A stretch of DNA of 64,000 bases, taken from contig CAVYPX010000016.1 of the NCBI GenBank assembly GCA_963770485.1, forward strand, positions 496,001 to 560,000, given 5' to 3'. Source of the DNA: CAVVEC01 sp963770485 (GTDB lineage Bacteria; Acidobacteriota; Terriglobia; Terriglobales; Acidobacteriaceae). Each line of letters begins with the position of its first letter. The stretch's first letter is position 1. The notes under the pieces are model-generated. The model had not been told where the DNA came from. It searched no databases and saw only the letters and a program-made list of their open reading frames with translations. Shown here piece by piece: positions 54,505 through 63,919 of this stretch. The position numbers and the translations under genes are program-made.

Positions 54505-55650
54505 ATGAGCTTGCAATCGCTGGTTTTGTGTTCCGATGAGACGATCATGCGGGTGCTGCGCCGGGTCCTGAGTGATCTGGAAATCAGCGTGGAACAGTGC
54601 ACCACTGCGGACTCCGCCGTGCGCCGGTTGACCCGCCAGAGATTTGAAGCCGTGATCGTAGACTGTAGCGATGAACCCGCGGCAGCCAACGTGCTCAGCA
54701 GTGTCCGCTCGGCCCCATGTAATAAACACGCCGTCTCCGTTGCCATTCTCGATGGTCAAAAGGCGGTCCGCAGCGCTTTTGCGCTGGGAGCGCATTTCGT
54801 GCTCTACCGGCCCATCACTGCGGAACGTGCCCGAACCAGTCTTCGCGCGGCTCGCGCTTTAATGAAGTGCGAACGCCGTCACCATGCCCGGGTCGCCATT
54901 GAGATCCCAGTCGTGCTTAACCTCGAAAATGGGGCAACCCAGCAGAAGGCGACCACCTCGGATCTGAGTGAAGGGGGCATGGCCGTTTATTTGGCGCGGC
55001 GGGCTCAGAAATCCGGCGCTTTTGGGATCAAATTCACGTTGCCTGGAACGGATTGCACAATCGAATGCAAGGGCGAGGTGGCGTGGGAAAATGGCGGCTC
55101 TCAAGTCGGGATTCGCTTCCTCGACTTGGCCTCCGAACTCCGCACCGAGCTCAAAAGCTGGCTGGCACGGCATTCTCCGGAGATCGAGCAAGAAGATCCC
55201 CCCGTTCCGTGCAAGCTGACGGACCTCAGCCTCGGCGGCTGCTACTTGGAGATGGCGACGCCGTTTCCTGCGCTCACGCGGGTCGCTCTGGGCATGCGGA
55301 TTGCGGAACGTCAAATTCGGGTGGAAGGAGTCGTACGGGTCACGCACCCCGAGATCGGCATGGGAGTGGAATTCACTCGCACCACCGGCCAGCAACGCGA
55401 GCAGGTGGAAAAACTCATTCAAGTTCTCATGAACAGCAATGGTGCGTTGCCCGAGCTGGTGGTGGAACCTGAGGGCATGAGTGAACCGGAATCTGCCAGA
55501 CCGGCTCAGCCGCTAGTAGAGGAAAGCGAAGATCCTTTGCTCGAGCTCTTCCGTAGAAAAACTGAATTCACCGCCGAAACCTTCCTGACCGAGCTGCGCC
55601 GCCAGCGCGGTCCCCATCCCGACCCAGCCCAAGCTGCTGTATCGGCATAG
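54505..55650 (+). CDS. Receiver-like plus two PilZ domains
   Basis: 381 residues. 1-~118: response-regulator-like fold (VLCSDETIMRVLRRVLSDLE, AVIVDCSD, LGAHFVLYRPI) in which the Asp region is only partly preserved, so phosphorylation is uncertain. ~120-215: PilZ with the c-di-GMP motif RRHHARV and DLSEGGMAVYL. ~228-310: second PilZ with DLSLGGCYLEM but no RxxxR. The C-terminal ~70 residues are acidic and probably disordered. It is likely a c-di-GMP effector for motility, pili or EPS; no partner is evident locally. Confidence 0.88.
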   Translation: MSLQSLVLCSDETIMRVLRRVLSDLEISVEQCTTADSAVRRLTRQRFEAVIVDCSDEPAAANVLSSVRSAPCNKHAVSVAILDGQKAVRSAFALGAHFVLYRPITAERARTSLRAARALMKCERRHHARVAIEIPVVLNLENGATQQKATTSDLSEGGMAVYLARRAQKSGAFGIKFTLPGTDCTIECKGEVAWENGGSQVGIRFLDLASELRTELKSWLARHSPEIEQEDPPVPCKLTDLSLGGCYLEMATPFPALTRVALGMRIAERQIRVEGVVRVTHPEIGMGVEFTRTTGQQREQVEKLIQVLMNSNGALPELVVEPEGMSEPESARPAQPLVEESEDPLLELFRRKTEFTAETFLTELRRQRGPHPDPAQAAVSA

Positions 55651-55652
55651 AG

Positions 55653-55673
55653 CGCCAAACTCTTGGTGTGGCG
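55653..55673. terminator. Hairpin between convergent genes
   Basis: CGCCA...TGGCG stem just after the PilZ gene, followed by TCTTATTTGTT on plus. Moderate stability. Confidence 0.45.
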
Positions 55674-55675
55674 TC

Positions 55676-55882
55676 TTATTTGTTGCCTCCTGCCTCGCGA
55701 TCGAGACCGTAAACGTCGTTGCCTCCGATGGTGACTTGGGTTGGGGTGTAAATTATCTTCCCCTCGGCGGGCTGTGCCAAGGCTAGCAAACTTACTCCCG
55801 CCGCGCTTGCCGCGAGCGCATACGAGTTGAGCCGCTGATGCAGTGGCTGGGAAAGCCTGGCGGGTGTCCGGGGACGTTGCAT
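55676..55882 (-). CDS. Truncated secreted protein with conserved Acidobacterial N-terminus
   Basis: 68 residues from ATG 55882: MQRPRTPARLSQPLHQRLNSY, a hydrophobic stretch ALAASAAGVSLLALAQPAEG, then KIIYTPTQVTIGGNDVYG and an early stop. As I recall the family, the same N-terminus begins much longer secreted proteins in Acidobacteria; here the mature part stops after ~25 residues, so this is probably a 3'-truncated copy, though a short functional form cannot be excluded. A GTG or TTG further upstream is less convincing. Confidence 0.6.
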   Translation of the reverse strand: MQRPRTPARLSQPLHQRLNSYALAASAAGVSLLALAQPAEGKIIYTPTQVTIGGNDVYGLDREAGGNK

Positions 55883-56117
55883 GAAGTCCTCCTCAAGGCG
55901 GGCGTGGATCATTCTGGACCCCGCCTGAACGGGTGTCAATCGGCGCTCCGAGTCCTCGAAGTCCGCCGCCGCTTTCGCCTAGGGGCGCGCATCGAATTGC
56001 ACTTATGCCGCAAGACTTTTCACAGCCAAGAGCTGATGGCAAAGGGCTTGCCTTTACCCCGGCTCCGTGCTACAAGGGCCCCATTCGAAAAACAGTTCGC
56101 GTGAAAACGGAGGAACT

Positions 56118-57305
56118 ATGATGACGATTGCACTGCAACAACGCATTTCGAAGATACCTTGGGGAGCGGCAAGTGCCGCGCTCACGTTAGCAGTCCTGCT
56201 TGTGCTAGGGCTGGTTGCGACCCAATCGGCGCAAGCGCAAACTTTCACTTCACTCTACAGTTTTAGCGGTTCCCCTGATGGGGCAACACCCTTTGCTGGC
56301 GTGATCAGCGACAAGTCCGGCACTCTCTACGGTACTACCGAGGTCGGCGGATCCTCCAACTTAGGAACCGTATACTCGTTCAGCAAGGGTACCGAAACCG
56401 TCCTGCATAGCTTTTCTGGCACCGACGGGGAATACCCCTTCGCAGATGTGGTAATGGACAAGTCAGGCACTCTATACGGCACCACCGTAGAAGGCGGGTC
56501 GTCGGGCTATGGAACGGTATTCGCACTCAATTCCTCTGGCCTCACGACGCTGTACAGCTTCACCGGCGGCGCGGATGGCTCGTATCCCTACTCCGGGTTG
56601 GTTCTTGATAAGAAAGGTAACCTCTATGGCACTACTGAGAGTGGCGGCTCTTCTGGCGACGGAACCGTATTCAAGGTAAACATCAAGAGTAAGAAGGAAA
56701 CCGTGTTGCACAGCTTCACGGGCGCTCCTGACGGTCAGTATCCCCTGTACGGAAACCTGCTCATGGATAAATCCGGAAATCTCTATGGAACTACCGCAGA
56801 TGGTGGCTCTTCGAGTTACGGGATGGTTTGGGAGGTGAGCGCAAAAGGCAAGGAGACGGTGCTGTACAGCTTTGCTGGGGGTACGGATGGGGAATACGCC
56901 TTCGAGCAGAGTCTGGCAACGGACGGAAAGCACACCCTCTACGGCACTACGGAAGATGGCGGAACCTACGGTGTCGGCGTCGTGTTCAAAGTGAACATTA
57001 AGACCAAGAAGGAGGCTGTGTTGTACAGTTTTGGGGCGTCGGGCGACGGCGAAGTCCCTTCGTCGGGGTTGGTGCGAGACAAGAAAGGTAACCTGTACGG
57101 CACTACCCAGATTGGCGGCGCCAATAGCCTTGGAACTGTGTTCGAGGTGACGGGCACAAAGGAAACCATTCTGCATAGCTTCGACGGCACAGACGGAGAG
57201 AACCCTTTTACATCTCCGTTGATCGATGAAAAGGGCACGCTGTACGGCACCACCTACGCTGGCGGCGCGCACAGTGACGGAACCATCTACTCGCTCAAGC
57301 CTTAG
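56118..57305 (+). CDS. Secreted GloVer-type tandem-repeat beta-propeller protein
   Basis: 395 residues from ATG 56118 (GGAGGA upstream). Signal peptide (AALTLAVLLVLGLVATQSAQAQ), then about nine repeats of ~40 residues with the pattern D(K)xGxLYGTTxxGGxxxxGTVF....ETVLHSF.G..DG..P. Repeats such as SGTLYGTTEVGG, KGNLYGTTESGG and KGTLYGTTYAGG are near-identical. The fold should be a beta-propeller. The family is very expanded in Acidobacteria and its role is unknown; adhesion or polysaccharide binding has been suggested only by analogy. Confidence 0.92.
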   Translation: MMTIALQQRISKIPWGAASAALTLAVLLVLGLVATQSAQAQTFTSLYSFSGSPDGATPFAGVISDKSGTLYGTTEVGGSSNLGTVYSFSKGTETVLHSFSGTDGEYPFADVVMDKSGTLYGTTVEGGSSGYGTVFALNSSGLTTLYSFTGGADGSYPYSGLVLDKKGNLYGTTESGGSSGDGTVFKVNIKSKKETVLHSFTGAPDGQYPLYGNLLMDKSGNLYGTTADGGSSSYGMVWEVSAKGKETVLYSFAGGTDGEYAFEQSLATDGKHTLYGTTEDGGTYGVGVVFKVNIKTKKEAVLYSFGASGDGEVPSSGLVRDKKGNLYGTTQIGGANSLGTVFEVTGTKETILHSFDGTDGENPFTSPLIDEKGTLYGTTYAGGAHSDGTIYSLKP

Positions 57306-57329
57306 TTCCTTGCGACAGAAGAGCAATCG

Positions 57330-57360
57330 GCACGGCGCCGGTTTGGGCCGTGCTTTTTCT
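57330..57360 (+). terminator. Intrinsic terminator of the GloVer gene
   Basis: GCACGGC...GGCCGTGC stem with loop, directly followed by TTTTTCTTT, 25 bp after the stop. Confidence 0.85.
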
Positions 57361-57647
57361 TTCCGAATCGGCTGCGCTATACACCCGGCGGCATCCGAAT
57401 AACTTCATCAGTAAGGGCCGAGTGCTCGTATTGATGCTGTGTGGGGCAAGGGGCCAGCACAACTCGCTGAGTGCGGACGCCGCATTCGCCGTGGGATCTG
57501 ACCCCGTTTTTGCGAGGAAAGGTTCGAACCCGACCAAGCCCGCCGAGTTCTCCTTGGTCCGAGGTCCCTCCGAGTGGGCCGAAAGTCTCCGTTGACATCT
57601 CGGGCCGGAGGGGTAGGATGGTTGGCGTTTAACGCGGGAGGGCGATC
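57361..57647. other. Intergenic, no gene seen
   Basis: Only short open frames without start signals. The promoter of the following small GloVer gene should lie here; GCGGGAGGG just before its ATG is the ribosome-binding site. Confidence 0.4.
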
Positions 57648-58136
57648 ATGACAATCGCGGGACAGCATCTGGGCAGGATGTCGAGGATGCGTCGGCAAAC
57701 GGCAAGTGCCGGGCTGACATTGCTAGTCCTGCTCGTGTTAGGAGTAGTTACAACCCAATCGGCGCAATCGCAGACTTTCACCGTGCTTTACAACTTCACA
57801 GCGGGCTCGGGCGGTTCACATCCCGAGGCGGATTTGATCCGGGACGCGGCGTCAGACGGGTGGAATCCCGTCGGAGGTGTGATTCTGGACGCGAAGGGCA
57901 ACCTCTACGGCGACACAGAGATTGGCGGCTCCTCCAGTGGAGGAGTGGCGTACAAGCTGAGCAAGAACGGCACCTTGACCGTGCTGCACAGCTTCTCTGC
58001 ATCGGACGGAGAAGAACCCGGCGGGGGCTTGATCCGGGACAAGTCGGGGAATTTTTATGGCACCACCGGTCTCGGCGGCAGCGGAACCGGATGTGGAAGC
58101 TACGGTTGTGGAACTGTATGGAAGCTGACACCGTAG
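57648..58136 (+). CDS. Short secreted GloVer-repeat protein
   Basis: 162 residues with a signal peptide nearly identical to that of the gene upstream (LTLLVLLVLGVVTTQSAQSQ) and only two or three repeats (KGNLYGDTEIGG, SGNFYGTTGLGG), ending GCGTVWKLTP, the usual end of such proteins. A shortened paralogue made by loss of central repeats. The ribosome-binding site GGAGGG is good, so it is probably expressed. Confidence 0.85.
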   Translation: MTIAGQHLGRMSRMRRQTASAGLTLLVLLVLGVVTTQSAQSQTFTVLYNFTAGSGGSHPEADLIRDAASDGWNPVGGVILDAKGNLYGDTEIGGSSSGGVAYKLSKNGTLTVLHSFSASDGEEPGGGLIRDKSGNFYGTTGLGGSGTGCGSYGCGTVWKLTP

Positions 58137-58369
58137 CAACCATGGCAAGGCGCAGTAGCACCGGCCACATTGTCTGATTGCCCCAGGATGTTATGCATGA
58201 CGAGAGACGGAGGTTAGGCTCCCCACGTGCCCAAGCGCTTTCCCATTGATACCGCGTGGGATAGCCAGGAAACTTGCTCCGTTTCCAGCGAGGTTCAGCA
58301 GACCCAAACCTCAGGCGCGGTGCCTTACACGACGGTGAAATTACTTTGGACTTTCTTGGGAGACCCGGC

Positions 58370-59884
58370 ATGACGCAGAAGATTTCCTTATTCATTCTTT
58401 GTTGCGGCGTATTGGTGTGTGCCGGTTGGCGCGCCGGTCACGTCGCCGAAGTTCACGCTCAAACCAAGTCGGCTTGGCCGCAGTGGGCTCGCACTCCTCA
58501 GCACACCGGGTCAACGCCTGCAGTCGGGCAGAACCCCGCCGCCCAACTGGCGGTCATCACCTTCGACCCCTTCGTCAGCCAGGAACAGGCTGAAAGTGGC
58601 GGCGAGTTATTGAGTCATTACCAGGTTCCGCTGGTGGATGCCAGTAAAGTGTTCCTCGAAATCAAGACTGGAACCTATGTCTCCTGTGACCCGCCGGGCT
58701 CGGGCCAGCCGTATCCTTGCGGTCCAGACGCCTGGAATCGAGAGATTTGGAACGAGAGGAGATTCGCATGGCGCAACGGCGCGCTGGAGCAGCTGTGGAA
58801 CTTTCAAACCGACTGGAAGCCCGAGCCGAATAGCGGCTCTGGCGGCTCCGGTGTCGGTCTGTACGGCTGGGAGCCGGTTTTCCATTCCGCTATGTGGAAT
58901 GGGTACGTGTTTGTTCCCGGTTCTTCCGGCTCCGTTTACAAGGTGAAGCAATCGGATGGCAAGCAGGTGGCCCACTACAAACCCTTTGGCAGCGATGCGA
59001 GTACGTTTGTCTCGGGGCCGTTGACCGTGGACCGCAACGGCAACGTCTTTTACAACGCTCTGGCCCTGGATCCAACCAATCCGTGGACGGTTGATGTGCG
59101 TGGCGCCTACCTGGTGAAAGTGACTCCGAGAGGCGTAGTCAGGAAGGTCAGCTTCTCGACGCTGGTAGCCGGAACACCCGATTGCGGTGATCCTACTTAC
59201 GTTGGTTCACAGCGGCCCGGAGTCAACATTGCTCCCGCCATCTCGGCGGATGGCGAGACCATCTACACGGTCAGCCGCTCACACTTCTACACCGAATACG
59301 CGTGTATGGAGGCGGTCGGCGCCGATCTGAAGCCGATCTGGCATACTTCCTTCCAGCTTTCCACGCTTACTGGCACAGTTTCGGATTTGGCTTCTTCGAC
59401 TCCGTCCGTGGCCCCGGACGGTAGCATTCTTTTCGGGACGACGAGTGATTCCAGCAGCCGCGGCAACATGCTGAAATTCAATTCGTCGGGGCAGTTTCTT
59501 GCTTCCTACGACTTTGGCTGGGACGAGACGCCCGCCATCTATGCGCACGATGGCACGTACTCGGTGATCATCAAAGATAACTATTACGATACAAGTGGTC
59601 CTTACTACATCACGCAATTGAGTGCTGGCTTAGTTCCCGAGTGGCAGTATCAAAGCGCGGACAATTATGAATGGTGCGTAAACGCGCCCGCGGTGGATGC
59701 AAACGGGACAGTCTACGCCGACAGCGAGGATGGGAGCGTCTACGTGATTAACCAGGGCGGAACGCTGAAAGGGAAGCTCTTCCTGCTTCATGCCGTCGGA
59801 GCAGCTTACACGCCCATCGCTCTTGGCCGGGACGGAAAGATCTATACCGAGAACGACGGCTATATGTTTGTGGTGGGAAATTGA
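58370..59884 (+). CDS. Secreted PQQ-like beta-propeller protein
   Basis: 504 residues from ATG 58370 (GGGAG seven bases upstream). Signal peptide to AEVHA, then WPQWARTPQHTGSTP, the common start of outer-membrane-protein BamB/PQQ-like propellers, and blades such as GSVYKVKQSDGKQVAHY, LTVDRNGNVFYNAL, PSVAPDGSILFGTT, PAVDANGTVYADSEDGSVYV and ALGRDGKIYTEN. Two disulfide-like Cys pairs are present. No quinone-enzyme catalytic residues are evident, so it is probably a binding protein. Confidence 0.85.
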   Translation: MTQKISLFILCCGVLVCAGWRAGHVAEVHAQTKSAWPQWARTPQHTGSTPAVGQNPAAQLAVITFDPFVSQEQAESGGELLSHYQVPLVDASKVFLEIKTGTYVSCDPPGSGQPYPCGPDAWNREIWNERRFAWRNGALEQLWNFQTDWKPEPNSGSGGSGVGLYGWEPVFHSAMWNGYVFVPGSSGSVYKVKQSDGKQVAHYKPFGSDASTFVSGPLTVDRNGNVFYNALALDPTNPWTVDVRGAYLVKVTPRGVVRKVSFSTLVAGTPDCGDPTYVGSQRPGVNIAPAISADGETIYTVSRSHFYTEYACMEAVGADLKPIWHTSFQLSTLTGTVSDLASSTPSVAPDGSILFGTTSDSSSRGNMLKFNSSGQFLASYDFGWDETPAIYAHDGTYSVIIKDNYYDTSGPYYITQLSAGLVPEWQYQSADNYEWCVNAPAVDANGTVYADSEDGSVYVINQGGTLKGKLFLLHAVGAAYTPIALGRDGKIYTENDGYMFVVGN

Positions 59885-59907
59885 TGGACGAAGGGTGAGC
59901 GAGTTAA

Positions 59908-59933
59908 GCGGCGAGGCAGCGCTGCCTCGCCGC
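59908..59933. terminator. Perfect 26-bp palindrome between convergent genes
   Basis: GCGGCGAGGCAGC and its exact reverse complement, without spacer, 23 bp after the plus-strand stop and 20 bp after the minus-strand stop. Probably a shared terminator. Confidence 0.75.
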
Positions 59934-59953
59934 ATATTCCCGTTTTCTCCGGC

Positions 59954-61165
59954 TCAGAAGACCTGGCGAGTGAGGTCAAAGCCGATAAACATCCGCTTTG
60001 GAGTGTCGCCTGAAGGATCACCCAGGAAGGTCGCATTCGTGGCGGCCCGTTGTGACACGATCGTGGCCGGATTGTTGCCAAAGCCCAGCGTGAACGCATG
60101 CCGCCAAATCTTCTTCTGGATGCCAAAACCGAACTCAGGACGATGCCTACCCAACTCCCGGCCATTCACCAGTGTGGGAGTTACCTCCGCAACCAGTGCG
60201 ACGGTTGGACGGATGTCGACGGACGCGGCCATCCCCAGCGAAACTGTGTTAGCGCAGGGTCGTACATTGAAGGAAGCGGGAATTCCTGTAGCCAGCGGGG
60301 CACTACAGGGCTGATAAGGAAGCGCATCGGCTAAAGTAGCATTGGAATCTGAAAGCAGCGGCCGGACATGAATGGAGAAGGTCGGTACGACATACAGCTG
60401 GGCGCGCCGGCCGAGGCTGCGAGAGACAATCAGCTCAAAATTTTCGGCAAAATTCCGGTTGAAATCGTTCTGCCCGTCGATCGAGAACCGGACTGCTGCA
60501 TTTAGTGGATTCCCGTCATGTTCATCGAGAAAGTTATAGGCCGCCATTAGTTCGATAGGGCGTCCGATGAAGCTCGGCGAACGGTAAGCAAACACGGAAA
60601 GCCGCGAGGTTACTCCATAGCGCAAACCGAATGAGGGAATGGCAAAGTCATCCAGGCCGAGCAACGTGGCGCCTCGTCCAGGAGTGGTGAAGGCTGGCTC
60701 AAACGGAAACCGGTGAGTGAAATTAATGTAAAGGCCGTGACGCGCCACGCGCCGCCCCGTGGGTACGTTGAAGACGTTATCGTCTCCCGGCTTGTACACC
60801 GTGTCCTTCTTCTTGGCAGGAGCAGGTTCGGTCGGAGTTTGGGCAGCGCTGGATGCTTGCAGGCTCGAAGCAGTAGCAGCGGACGACTCGGGGGTAGGTA
60901 CTTCCCGTACCTGATGGGTGGACAGATCTACTACGTAATTCTTCCCATCGCGCTGCACCATGACCTGGGAAGTTGAGCCTTCGACAAAGGAAACTCCCAC
61001 GTCCGCAGGCGTGACCGTGCCTTCTATGCCCTGCGGCGATGAGGATGATGCCGTCGCATTCGTCGTGCCCGCAGGAGCAACCTGTGAAAACGCAACCGTT
61101 CTCAATGTGAGAAGTCCGATGAACACGACTGATGCCAACCTGTTCCGCATGTTCTTGTATCTCAT
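59954..61165 (-). CDS. Outer-membrane beta-barrel protein, DUF5777-like
   Basis: 403 residues from ATG 61165, with AAAGGGAAAG upstream. Signal peptide (LASVVFIGLLTLRTVAFSQ), a low-complexity Ala/Ser/Pro-rich section (~100-130), then a beta-barrel with alternating hydrophobic strands: GLYINFTHRFPF, YGVTSRLSVFAYRSP, FRNFAEN-like FNRNFAENFELIVSRSLG, AQLYVVPTFSIH, ending FIGFDLTRQVF with a C-terminal Phe typical of outer-membrane proteins. The pattern fits DUF5777 barrels, whose function is unknown. Confidence 0.8.
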   Translation of the reverse strand: MRYKNMRNRLASVVFIGLLTLRTVAFSQVAPAGTTNATASSSSPQGIEGTVTPADVGVSFVEGSTSQVMVQRDGKNYVVDLSTHQVREVPTPESSAATASSLQASSAAQTPTEPAPAKKKDTVYKPGDDNVFNVPTGRRVARHGLYINFTHRFPFEPAFTTPGRGATLLGLDDFAIPSFGLRYGVTSRLSVFAYRSPSFIGRPIELMAAYNFLDEHDGNPLNAAVRFSIDGQNDFNRNFAENFELIVSRSLGRRAQLYVVPTFSIHVRPLLSDSNATLADALPYQPCSAPLATGIPASFNVRPCANTVSLGMAASVDIRPTVALVAEVTPTLVNGRELGRHRPEFGFGIQKKIWRHAFTLGFGNNPATIVSQRAATNATFLGDPSGDTPKRMFIGFDLTRQVF

Positions 61166-61537
61166 GTTCTTTCCCTTTCCATAAAATACTGGGGCTCGTG
61201 TCTTTACTGCCGGCCAGCCGAACAGCAAGAGTCCAACTTAACCAGTGACAGTTACCCGCATTCCTCGGCTGAGTCCGACGGGATTGTCTCTTCCGCCTCG
61301 AAGCCACTGGCCGTTTGCCGGCTCAACGGAAAATAATTACAATCCCAGCATAGATGCGCGGGTACGCAGTCGGTGTCATAGAAATGTCAACGCTGTGTCA
61401 CTTCTCTGTCGAAAGTGATTGATTCCATGTTGTCTCCCGGAACTTGCATTCTATTGACAACTTGGTGACAAATGCCTCGTTGATCTTTTCTATTTTCATT
61501 CTGTAACGGAGTCAACCTTTAATCACGGAGACATGAA
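61166..61537. other. Divergent intergenic region
   Basis: About 370 bp between the beta-barrel gene (-) and the DUF5818-like gene (+). It is AT-rich from 61330 on and contains TTGACA near 61455 and several TGTCA/TGACA words (61375, 61389, 61402, 61469), possible half-sites. No gene. Confidence 0.45.
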
Positions 61538-61903
61538 ATGAAATCTCGCTTCGGTCGCATTCTACTCTTGCTTTCGACTACCTTGCTGGCCTTGCCACTG
61601 TGGGCTGGATCAGGCGGTCCACAGGTTTTCACGGGTGAAGTCATGGACTCGGTTTGTGCAAAGAACGGATCACATGACGAGATGATGGATGAGATGAAAA
61701 GCATGGGACACGACAAGGCAACATGCAGCCAGAAGTGTATTCAGCTCGGGGCGAAGTATGTCTTGTACGACGCGGCCAAGAAGACGGTTTACAATCTCGA
61801 CGACCCAGACAAGGTTGAATCATTCGCTGGCCGGAAGGTTCGCGTCTCCGGGACGCTGGAAAAGAACAAGATCAAGATAGCGAACGTCCAGGCTGCAGAC
61901 TAG
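61538..61903 (+). CDS. Small secreted protein, DUF5818-like
   Basis: 121 residues with a signal peptide (ILLLLSTTLLALPLWAGS), then VFTGEVMDSVCA, a Met/His/Asp-rich segment (HDEMMDEMKSMGHDK), TCSQKCIQLGAKYVLYD and KVRVSGTLEKNKIKIANV, an OB-fold-like ending. Cys residues C-x..-CSQKC and His/Met richness might bind metal, which is speculation. Similar proteins are widespread in Acidobacteria. Confidence 0.8.
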   Translation: MKSRFGRILLLLSTTLLALPLWAGSGGPQVFTGEVMDSVCAKNGSHDEMMDEMKSMGHDKATCSQKCIQLGAKYVLYDAAKKTVYNLDDPDKVESFAGRKVRVSGTLEKNKIKIANVQAAD

Positions 61904-62027
61904 TCGGAGTTTGGCTTGGAATAAAGCTAGGTAACACCACGAGACACGCCGACGGAGACCTAATCAGGTCCCCTTCCCGGAGCGCCCAAGCTGGAGTTTC
62001 GTGCCGCTGTCCATCGTCCCACGGCGC

Positions 62028-63083
62028 TCAGCTCTCCTGGCGCGGAATGTGCAGCGAGCAGACGCATTGTCGGCAGACTGGATTCGTCGCCACATCCAGG
62101 TTCGAGCGAAAGCGCAACGCCTCCGGACCGTTTACGATCTCATGCAGCTTCTGGCTGTGAATATTTCCCAATGCGGGGTGGAAGAAGCACGGGCGGACTT
62201 CACCTGAGGCCTCAATCACGGCGGAAACCCAAGGCGCATTGCAGCGCGGCGCAATGTGCTCTGCTTGGCCCAAGTGGGCACGGAAGTGAAGCACGATGCG
62301 GCGTAATTTGCTCGGCTTTTCCACCACAAAACCCGAACCCAAGTCGCGTGCGCGTTCGTGGATGAGCCGCTCAACCTCCGCCTCCAGTGTTTCGACCTCT
62401 TCGGCATTCAAGGCAACTCGGTCTTGCCGTTCTGGTGGCCAACCTTGCGGACGATTGAAAGCGCCGGAGCTGACGTCGGCCGCAAGGAATGAAATCGAGT
62501 TCAAACCAATTTCCTTCGCAGACTGAGCGGTCGCGCAAAGCGAGCGGTGATTTGCCTTCTGGACCGTACATCGAGCGGCCACTGGAATCTCGGGCCGGAA
62601 GTGTCGCAAGGCCCCGACCCCTGCCGCCATTTGTTCAAAAGCGCCAGAAACGCGGCGGATGCGATTGTGCACGGCGGGCGGTCCATCGAGCGAGACGGTC
62701 ACGTCGTCGATAGTCGCAGCGATACTCTCAGCTTGCGATTCCAGCAGCAATCCCGCCGTAAGCAGCGTGACGCGGATTCCCTCGGAGCGAAGCATTTGCG
62801 CCAGGGTGAACAACTGGCTATTCATTTGCGCTTCACCGCCGGAAAAGACCACCCAACGCACCCCCAGCTCGCGGAAGGAAGCCAGTTGATGTTCGAGATC
62901 TGCGGGCGTGATTTCTTTTGGCTCACGAATCCGCCAGATGTCGCACATCGCGCAACGGCAGTTGCATTGGTTGTGCGGAGAAATGACCACGATCGGCATC
63001 GTGTGGATCTGTTGGGCAGCCTCATCAGCACCGTCGTTGCGGATTGACTCGCTGCGAGCCGAGATGGAAACGAGGGTGCTCAT
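62028..63083 (-). CDS. Radical SAM protein with SPASM domain
   Basis: 351 residues from ATG 63083, overlapping the methyltransferase stop by 4 bp (ATGA). Radical SAM CX3CX2C motif in HNQCNCRCAMCDIW (with an additional Cys inside). GGE-like SGGEAQMN, then TIDDVTVSLDGPPAVHNRIR. The C-terminal SPASM region holds CNAPW, VRPCFFHP, NPVCRQCVC. It is similar to tRNA- or peptide-modifying enzymes and to PqqE-type maturases. With a methyltransferase it may act in a small-molecule or peptide pathway; no precursor peptide was found within the window. Confidence 0.92.
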   Translation of the reverse strand: MSTLVSISARSESIRNDGADEAAQQIHTMPIVVISPHNQCNCRCAMCDIWRIREPKEITPADLEHQLASFRELGVRWVVFSGGEAQMNSQLFTLAQMLRSEGIRVTLLTAGLLLESQAESIAATIDDVTVSLDGPPAVHNRIRRVSGAFEQMAAGVGALRHFRPEIPVAARCTVQKANHRSLCATAQSAKEIGLNSISFLAADVSSGAFNRPQGWPPERQDRVALNAEEVETLEAEVERLIHERARDLGSGFVVEKPSKLRRIVLHFRAHLGQAEHIAPRCNAPWVSAVIEASGEVRPCFFHPALGNIHSQKLHEIVNGPEALRFRSNLDVATNPVCRQCVCSLHIPRQES

Positions 63084-63916
63084 GAGTCGCCGTAACTCAC
63101 AACATCCTGTCGCTCGAATCGTAGCAAGATGTGATCCGCAAGTAAGCGAACACCGGGGCAATGCCCCAGTATCGAATCGGCTCTCATACTAAAATCGAAT
63201 AAACGGGGGAACCGGTTCGCCCAGCTGTTGAGGAAACTGGGAGGCACGGCAATCCCAACTCCCTTGCAAGATTTCAGCAGAAATTTCGGAGCAAATGTGC
63301 GCTCCAGCGACCGCACCGAGGGGTAATGTACCCGGACGAACGCTCCATCTGCGAGCCGGGCGGTAAGGCCTCCGCGATGCATCCGACGGAACGCTTTTCC
63401 GGCATTGCCCTGCGCCAGATACCAGGCCATTTCCCACAAACAGAAGGGGCTCATCCAGCACAACAAGGCGGTAGCGCCCGGTCTGAGCAGTCCCGCCAAA
63501 TCACGAGCCAGCCGCCCGACATCCTCCACGCAATTTAATGCACCAAAGTTCGAGAAGGCTCCGTCAAAGAGATCTTCTTTTCGCAGAGTGGCGATGTCCT
63601 CAGCTCGAAGCAAAAGGGGTTGCACAAGTTTCTGCTGCCCGCTCTCCCGAATCCTGCGAGTTGCGACTGCGGTCATACCCGGTGAGTTGTCGCAGGCCGC
63701 TACGCGAACTCCCCGCGCCGCCATGAAACACGCATCTACGCCCGTGCCGCAGCCGATTTCGAGCACACGGTCTCCTGGAAAGAAAGCCTTCTCCAGCTCT
63801 TTCCACACGGATGAGCGCTGGGCCTGACCGACCTTCGATGACGTGAAAGTCCGGTCGTAGCGCTCCGCAACGGCATCGAAGGGGGCTGCCTGGACCTGTG
63901 GTTGCGCCAACGACAT
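63080..63916 (-). CDS. Class I SAM-dependent methyltransferase
   Basis: 278 residues from ATG 63916. Motif I VLEIGCGTGVDACFMAARG, motif II-like VAACDNSPGM, post-motif GAFSNFGALNCVED. The C-terminal ~100 residues are an extra, partly helical domain. It is coupled to the radical SAM gene. Substrate unknown; such pairs occur in lipid, hopanoid-type and secondary-metabolite pathways. Confidence 0.9.
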   Translation of the reverse strand: MSLAQPQVQAAPFDAVAERYDRTFTSSKVGQAQRSSVWKELEKAFFPGDRVLEIGCGTGVDACFMAARGVRVAACDNSPGMTAVATRRIRESGQQKLVQPLLLRAEDIATLRKEDLFDGAFSNFGALNCVEDVGRLARDLAGLLRPGATALLCWMSPFCLWEMAWYLAQGNAGKAFRRMHRGGLTARLADGAFVRVHYPSVRSLERTFAPKFLLKSCKGVGIAVPPSFLNSWANRFPRLFDFSMRADSILGHCPGVRLLADHILLRFERQDVVSYGDS

Positions 63917-63919
63917 TTT

